This document shows, one piece after another, positions 58,881 to 64,000 of a stretch of DNA of 64,000 nucleotides (position 1 is its first letter; each line of letters starts with the position of its first letter). Source of the stretch: SIG440 sp045532055 (GTDB taxonomy: Bacteria > Bacillota > Clostridia > Monoglobales > Monoglobaceae); contig JAZSFF010000031.1 in NCBI GenBank assembly GCA_045532055.1, forward strand, positions 1-64,000. Reading direction: 5' to 3'. The notes beneath the pieces are model-generated. The model made no database searches. It saw only the letters and a program-made list of their open reading frames with translations, and was not told the origin of the DNA. Position numbers and translations under genes: made by a program.

Positions 58881-61250
58881 ATGTTTATGGATGAAAAAAC
58901 TTTACGGATATTAGAATTTGATAAAATATTGGATATGTTGTCTAAACACGCTGTTAATGACGAAACAAAGGACCTCCTACAGAAACTTTTCCCTCAAAAG
59001 GATTTTGACAAAGTAAAGAACGCTCTTGGGGATACAGACGGGGCTGTAGTTATGGTTTACAAATACGGTTCGCCGCCAATTTCTGCCGTTTTGCCAGTTG
59101 AACCGGCAATCAAGAGAATAGACATAGGCGGAAGTTTGTCAATGTCCGAACTCTTGAATATCGCTAAAGTTTTAAAAACTGCAACCCAACTAAAGAAATA
59201 CTATGACGGCCATGAAAGTTCCATAGACCGTTATTTTGCGTGTCTTGAAAAAAACACTCAGGTGGAAGAGAGAATTTTAAGCTCCATAGTCTCCGAAACA
59301 GAAATGGCTGACGGCGCAAGCGCAGAACTTGCCAATATACGAAAAAAAATCGACAGAGCAAGTGACAAAATAAAGGATTCTCTCAATGCCATGATTCGTT
59401 CTCCCCATTATCAGAAATTCCTGCAGGACCCCATTGTTACTTTGCGAAATGACCGGTATGTTGTTCCTGTTAAGGCGGAACACAGAGGAGATGTTCATGG
59501 TATTGTTCATGATGTTTCTGCATCTGGTGGTACGGTATTTGTCGAACCTGCAAGTGTTGTGGATGCAAACAATGAACTTCACGCACTTGCTGCAAAAGAA
59601 AAAATTGAAATAGAACGGGTTCTGTCAGAACTTACCGCTATGGTGGCTGAAATAGCCGACATTATTCAGGTTGATTATGATGCAATAATTGATATCGATA
59701 TGCTTTTTGCCAAGGCTAAACTGGCATTGGAACAAAAGGCGGTTTGTCCCCAGATTAACAAAGATGGCAAAATACTAATAAAAAACGGCAGACACCCATT
59801 AATTGACAGAAAGAAGGTTGTTCCTCAGAATATAAGTCTGGGCTATGATTTTGACAGCCTTATTGTGACAGGTCCAAACACAGGCGGAAAAACCGTTGTT
59901 TTGAAAACAGTAGGGTTATTTTCAATTATGGCACAGTCAGGACTTTTTGTCCCTGCCGATGATGGGACAGTTCTTGCAGTATTTGATGGCGTTTATGCAG
60001 ATATTGGTGACGAGCAGAGTATAGAACAGAGCCTTAGCACATTTTCTGCACATATGACAAACATTGTAAGTATTTTGAATAAGATAACTTCGGATTCACT
60101 TGTTCTATTTGATGAGCTTGGTGCAGGCACAGACCCTATAGAGGGTGCGGCTCTTGCCAACTCTATTCTCAATTATGTCAAAAATCTTGGAGCAAAGGTT
60201 GTTGCCACAACTCATTACAGCGAACTTAAAATTTATGCACTTTCAACCGACAGGGTGGAAAATGCGTCATGTGAATTTGATGTTGATACTTTGAGCCCCA
60301 CATATAGGTTGCTGATAGGAATCCCTGGAAAGAGTAATGCTTTTGCTATATCAAAAAAACTGGGGCTTTCGGATTTTATAATCGAGGATTCAAAAAAGCT
60401 CCTCTCCAAAGAAACGGTAAAGTTTGAGGATGTTCTTGCAACCATAGAAGAAAACCGCAGAATTTCAGAAACATCAAAAACCCAACAGGAACATTTGGAA
60501 AGGCAAGTTGCAGATATTAAAGAAGAACTGGAATCAGAAAGAAAGAGACTTGAAAAACAACGTGAAGAAATAATAGAACGCGCAAACAAAAAAGCTGCTG
60601 AAATAATTGAGGGAGCAAAAGAGGAAACAGAAGATATTCTGAATAAAATGCGCGAATTGCAAAAAGAAAAAGACCAACGGGAAGCACTTAAGGCTATGGA
60701 AGAAGTGCGTAAAGATATAAACCTTAGTCTCAAAAAAGCAAAAAAAGCACCTGGAACACCAAAACCAAAGCAGGGGAAGACCAATATAAATTCATTTAAA
60801 CCAGGAATGTCTGTTTTGATTGTGGACCTGAATGACAAGGGAACACTTCTTTCTATTGACAAAAAAGCAGGTACAGGTGTGATTCAGATGGGAATAATGA
60901 AAACCACCTCAAAACTTTCCAATCTTATTATTCTGGAAGATGAAACCAAAAAGAATATCGCCAAATTCATTCCTCAAAAGAATGTAAAGGGTGGAACCAA
61001 AACCGTAAAGACTGAAGTGGATTTGAGAGGTATGATTCTTGAAGAAGCTATGGATGAGGCTGATATGTTCCTTGACAGGGCAGCAATGTCGGGACTTTCC
61101 ACTGTTACAATAATTCACGGCAAAGGTACAGGGGTTCTTAGGAGCGGCATCCACTCAATGCTTCGCAAACATCCTCATGTAAAAGCTTTTAGGCTTGGAA
61201 GATATGGCGAGGGCGAGAATGGTGTTACTGTTGTGGAACTGAAAAATTAA
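58881..61250 (+). CDS. mutS2: MutS2 (ribosome rescue / recombination factor)
   Basis: A 789-residue protein. Core domain with the Walker A GPNTGGKTVVLKT (331-343), the ABC-type DEQSIEQSLSTFSAHM signature and LFDELGAGTDP (Walker B). A long coiled coil (about 510-620), a KOW-like segment and the C-terminal Smr endonuclease domain (VDLRGMILEEAMDEA, HGKGTGVLRSG) follow. MutS2 acts on collided ribosomes and in recombination control rather than mismatch repair. Confidence 0.95.
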   Translation: MFMDEKTLRILEFDKILDMLSKHAVNDETKDLLQKLFPQKDFDKVKNALGDTDGAVVMVYKYGSPPISAVLPVEPAIKRIDIGGSLSMSELLNIAKVLKTATQLKKYYDGHESSIDRYFACLEKNTQVEERILSSIVSETEMADGASAELANIRKKIDRASDKIKDSLNAMIRSPHYQKFLQDPIVTLRNDRYVVPVKAEHRGDVHGIVHDVSASGGTVFVEPASVVDANNELHALAAKEKIEIERVLSELTAMVAEIADIIQVDYDAIIDIDMLFAKAKLALEQKAVCPQINKDGKILIKNGRHPLIDRKKVVPQNISLGYDFDSLIVTGPNTGGKTVVLKTVGLFSIMAQSGLFVPADDGTVLAVFDGVYADIGDEQSIEQSLSTFSAHMTNIVSILNKITSDSLVLFDELGAGTDPIEGAALANSILNYVKNLGAKVVATTHYSELKIYALSTDRVENASCEFDVDTLSPTYRLLIGIPGKSNAFAISKKLGLSDFIIEDSKKLLSKETVKFEDVLATIEENRRISETSKTQQEHLERQVADIKEELESERKRLEKQREEIIERANKKAAEIIEGAKEETEDILNKMRELQKEKDQREALKAMEEVRKDINLSLKKAKKAPGTPKPKQGKTNINSFKPGMSVLIVDLNDKGTLLSIDKKAGTGVIQMGIMKTTSKLSNLIILEDETKKNIAKFIPQKNVKGGTKTVKTEVDLRGMILEEAMDEADMFLDRAAMSGLSTVTIIHGKGTGVLRSGIHSMLRKHPHVKAFRLGRYGEGENGVTVVELKN

Positions 61251-61289
61251 TTTAATGACTATCGGGGATTATTCTTTTGTAAAAAAGTG

Positions 61290-61318
61290 TTGTTTTTTTT
61301 TGAAAACCGTGATAAAAT
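61290..61318 (+). promoter_or_regulatory. Promoter of recJ-relA
   Basis: TTGTTT at 61290-61295, a 17-bp spacer and TAAAAT at 61313-61318. Confidence 0.6.
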
Positions 61319-61353
61319 GAAAGTTAAAGAATTAGCATTTTAGGAGAGAAGTT

Positions 61354-63060
61354 ATGTTACAGAAAAATTGGTTACTTAAGGAATTTGATAAGGAGAGGGT
61401 AATTGAAATTTCAAAGGAATTTCATATTTCCCCGTTAACTTCTATTATACTTTACAACAGGGGTATTACAGACAACAAAGATATTGCAGAATTTTTGAGG
61501 TGTGACCTGGAAAGTTTGCATGACCCATATCTTCTTAAGGATATGGACAAAGCGGTAAACCGAATTAAAACAGCACAAAAAAACAATGAAAAAATCACCA
61601 TTTATGGCGACTATGACGTTGATGGTATTACCAGTATTGCGATTTTGTACAAACATCTTACATCTATGGGATTTGAGGTTGATTATTATGTTCCTGACAG
61701 AATTCAAGAGGGTTATGGTGTAAATCGCGATGCTTTGGACAAAATTAAAAAGAGTGGCACAAAGGTTGTCATTACAGTTGACACTGGCATCACAGCGGTG
61801 GAGGAAACAGAGTATGCAAAGAGCATAGGTATGGATATAATTATAACAGACCACCACGAGTGCAAGGAGACAATTCCGGATGCGTATGCCTCAATTGACC
61901 CCAAACGAAAGGATTGTAAATATCCTTTCAAAAATCTTGCTGGTGTGGGTGTTGCGTTCAAACTCATTCAGGCATTGGATGACCAATCCTCTGTAGACGA
62001 ACTCATGGAGAAATATTCTGACCTTATATGTCTGGGAACTGTTGCGGATATTTCACCTCTTGTTGATGAAAACAGAATAATAGTAACAAAAGGTCTTGAA
62101 AAATTTAGAAACACCGAAAACATAGGTCTTAAGGCCTTGATTGATGTGTCTATCACTAACAGCAAACCAATAACCACATCGACCATTGGTTACATTATTG
62201 CTCCCAGAATCAATGCAAGTGGCCGCCTGGGCTGTGCATCAAGAAGTGTGGAGATGTTCCTTACATCAGACAGAGAGAGGGCATATGAACTTGCAAATGG
62301 TCTATGTGAGGAAAATACTATCAGACAGCAGACAGAACAAAATATGTTTGCTGAGGCTCTTGAATACATCGAAAACAATCCACAGATTAAAGATGACCAG
62401 GTTCTTGTTATACCCCATGAAAATTGGCATCATGGCATTGTGGGAATCGTTTCTTCAAAGATTACCGAAAAGTTTTATAAGCCATCTATTCTGTTTGCTA
62501 TTGATGGTGACGAAGCAAAGGGTTCGGGCCGAAGCATAAGCGGATTCAACCTCTTTGAAGCGTTGGAGGAAAGCAGTCATTTGCTTGAAAAGTTTGGTGG
62601 ACACGAACTGGCAGCCGGACTTTCTATAAAAACGGAAAACATTGAGAAGTTCAGAGAGGCAATAAACGCACATACTGCAGAAAAAATTGACGAGAAAGCC
62701 CTTATCCCAACTGTTTCCATTGATGCAGTAATCAAACCGTCTTACATAACACTTGAGACGGTTGATGAAATCAACAGACTTCAGCCTTTCGGCGTAGAGA
62801 ATCCAAGCCCCAATTTTGCGGTGCGCAACATAAAAATCCATAAAATCAGTACAATGAGCGAGAAAAAGCATCTCCGTATGACACTCCTCAAAGAGGGAAA
62901 ATTCCTTGACGCTGTTGGGTTTGGTATGGGTGAATATTACAACCATCTCAAGGAAGGTGACTTTATCGAAGTTGCCTTTGGTCTGGACATAAACGATTAC
63001 AAAGGATTTAAAAACGTACAGCTTATTCTTAAAGACATTAAACTTATGGATGTGAATTAA
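61354..63060 (+). CDS. recJ: Single-stranded-DNA-specific exonuclease RecJ
   Basis: A 568-residue DHH-family exonuclease. Metal-binding motifs are YGDYDVDGITS near 86-96, TVDTGI and the signature ITDHHECKE near 168. The DHHA1 domain has NASGRLGCAS, HGIVGIVSSKI and SGRSIS(G)FN, and a C-terminal OB-fold follows. It degrades ssDNA 5' to 3' in repair. AGGAGAG ribosome binding site; the relA gene starts 3 bp downstream. Confidence 0.95.
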   Translation: MLQKNWLLKEFDKERVIEISKEFHISPLTSIILYNRGITDNKDIAEFLRCDLESLHDPYLLKDMDKAVNRIKTAQKNNEKITIYGDYDVDGITSIAILYKHLTSMGFEVDYYVPDRIQEGYGVNRDALDKIKKSGTKVVITVDTGITAVEETEYAKSIGMDIIITDHHECKETIPDAYASIDPKRKDCKYPFKNLAGVGVAFKLIQALDDQSSVDELMEKYSDLICLGTVADISPLVDENRIIVTKGLEKFRNTENIGLKALIDVSITNSKPITTSTIGYIIAPRINASGRLGCASRSVEMFLTSDRERAYELANGLCEENTIRQQTEQNMFAEALEYIENNPQIKDDQVLVIPHENWHHGIVGIVSSKITEKFYKPSILFAIDGDEAKGSGRSISGFNLFEALEESSHLLEKFGGHELAAGLSIKTENIEKFREAINAHTAEKIDEKALIPTVSIDAVIKPSYITLETVDEINRLQPFGVENPSPNFAVRNIKIHKISTMSEKKHLRMTLLKEGKFLDAVGFGMGEYYNHLKEGDFIEVAFGLDINDYKGFKNVQLILKDIKLMDVN

Positions 63061-63063
63061 AAA

Positions 63064-64000
63064 ATGCAAAAAGAATTGGAACGCCTGCTTAAAAAACTTA
63101 AAGAAAACAATCCCGCAAATGATCTTGAACCGGTTATCAAGGCATTCAATTATGCTATGGATAAGCACAAGAATCAGTTGCGTGTTTCAGGCGAGCCATT
63201 TTTTACACATCCTATTGCAGTTGCAAACATTCTGGCGGATATGGAGCTTGATACAAGTGCTGTCACGGCTGCACTTCTTCACGATGTGGTGGAGGATACG
63301 GAAACGACAGACGAGGACATAGTTCGTGATTTTGGCGAGACGATTGCGCTGTTGGTTGCAGGTGTTACAAAACTTGGAAAAATTCCTTACACGTCAAATG
63401 AAGACCAGCAAATTGAGAATTTGAGAAAAATGTTTCTTGCAATGGCAAAGGATGTCAGAGTTATTGTTATAAAGCTGGCTGACCGTTTGCATAATATGCG
63501 TACACTTAAGTCCATGCCGGAGCACAAACAGAGGGAAAAAGCAAGGGAAACTCTGGAGGTTTTTGCCCCCCTTGCACATCGTCTTGGTATGTCAAAAATC
63601 AAGATGGAGCTTGAAGATTTGTCCCTCAAGTATATTGACCCTATTGGCTATTATGAAATTGTTGATAAAATAAGCCAGAAACAGGGCGAACGCGAAAAAT
63701 ACATTAAAGATATTATTGATGTATTCAACAAGCGTCTTGGGGAAGTTGGAATAGATGCCCACGTTGAGGGAAGAGCTAAACATTTTTACAGTATTTACCG
63801 CAAGATGTTTATGCAGAACAAGAATATTGATGAAATTTATGACCTTTTTGCAGTCCGTGTTATTGTGAATACCGATGCTGACTGTTATGCGGTTCTTGGC
63901 ATGGTCCATGAACTTTTTATGCCTATTCCCGGCAGGTTCAAGGATTATATTGCCATGCCAAAACCCAATATGTATCAATCTCTTCATTCAACCGTTATAG
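63064..64000 (+). CDS. relA: Bifunctional (p)ppGpp synthetase/hydrolase RelA/SpoT, 5' part
   Basis: An open frame from the ATG at 63064 runs off the right edge (312 codons seen). The HD hydrolase domain is intact: FFTHPIAVANIL, LLHDVVEDT (His73/Asp74) and VIKLADRLHNMRTL. The synthetase domain has begun: EGRAKHFYSIYRKM, IYDLFAVRVIV, PGRFKDYIAMPKPNMYQSLHSTVI. With both domains intact it should make and degrade (p)ppGpp. It has no strong ribosome binding site and is probably coupled to recJ. Confidence 0.95.
   Translation, partial: MQKELERLLKKLKENNPANDLEPVIKAFNYAMDKHKNQLRVSGEPFFTHPIAVANILADMELDTSAVTAALLHDVVEDTETTDEDIVRDFGETIALLVAGVTKLGKIPYTSNEDQQIENLRKMFLAMAKDVRVIVIKLADRLHNMRTLKSMPEHKQREKARETLEVFAPLAHRLGMSKIKMELEDLSLKYIDPIGYYEIVDKISQKQGEREKYIKDIIDVFNKRLGEVGIDAHVEGRAKHFYSIYRKMFMQNKNIDEIYDLFAVRVIVNTDADCYAVLGMVHELFMPIPGRFKDYIAMPKPNMYQSLHSTVI

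Noticed and set aside
60233..60862. Ser/Phe-rich minus-strand frame of 209 residues inside mutS2
   Set aside because: It is antisense to the Lys/Glu-rich coiled coil of MutS2, which produces such frames by composition.
1..64000. CRISPR arrays or long tandem repeats
   Set aside because: No regularly spaced repeats were seen anywhere in the window.

Overview
The window looks like chromosome of a spore-forming, low-GC member of the Clostridia (Bacillota). It carries spo0A, sigK, spoIVB, spoIIM, ylmC and a fragment of sigG. It also has the MurT/GatD lipid II amidation pair, SRP RNA next to dnaX, and an mre/PBP2/minD wall block. No prophage structural genes, CRISPR arrays or complete insertion sequences were seen. 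A tRNA-Leu is cut by the left edge and a relA/spoT gene by the right edge.

Layout. 0-4.5 kb: a sialic-acid-type catabolic operon on the minus strand (lyase, AGE epimerase, sialidase-like protein) with a divergent AraC regulator and a perfect palindrome between them. 4.5-6.6 kb: spoIVB, a tiny Asn-rich protein and a coat-like protein. 6.6-9.8 kb: murT-gatD and spo0A. 9.8-12 kb: a LysR regulator divergent from a CofE-like ligase. 12.1-24.1 kb: a cyclic-di-GMP module. 24.2-30.4 kb: an rRNA methyltransferase, SRP RNA, dnaX, ybaB, a SulP transporter and a HIRAN-TPR protein. 30.4-32.3 kb: a small ORF and a large serine recombinase abutting a truncated sigG. 32.4-39.6 kb: ylmC, nicotinate phosphoribosyltransferase, a GH20-like enzyme, PRPP synthetase, a pseudouridine synthase and a flavoprotein. 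39.7-50.1 kb: NUDIX hydrolase, zapA, U32, NusG-II, Gx transporter, maf, mreBCD, PBP2, minD and mgsA. 50.2-58.7 kb: rplS, lepB, rbgA, rnhB, yraN, a dipeptidase, an aminotransferase, proC, spoIIM, xerD and sigK. 58.9-64 kb: mutS2, recJ and relA.

The most interesting system is at 12.1-24.1 kb. A membrane diguanylate cyclase with an intact GGDEF motif is followed by a strong promoter, a class I c-di-GMP riboswitch and an intrinsic terminator. Downstream lie seven tightly spaced genes: VTC-domain protein, DUF4956 membrane protein, CotH-family kinase, membrane-anchored TIM-barrel glycosidase-like protein, HEAT-repeat protein, processive family 2 glycosyltransferase, and a sensor protein with a degenerate GGDEF and an intact EAL domain. 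I read this as a c-di-GMP-gated envelope polysaccharide or surface-modification system carrying its own synthase, RNA sensor and degrading enzyme.

The second notable locus is 30.4-32.3 kb. The first ~100 codons of sigma-G lie in one open frame on the minus strand and stop exactly where the conserved protein should continue. A SpoIVCA/SprA-type recombinase sits beside the break, preceded by a translationally coupled 55-residue ORF. The C-terminal half of sigG is not in the window, while sigK is uninterrupted. This may be a sigG analogue of the B. subtilis skin element, or a rearranged remnant with an intact sigG elsewhere.
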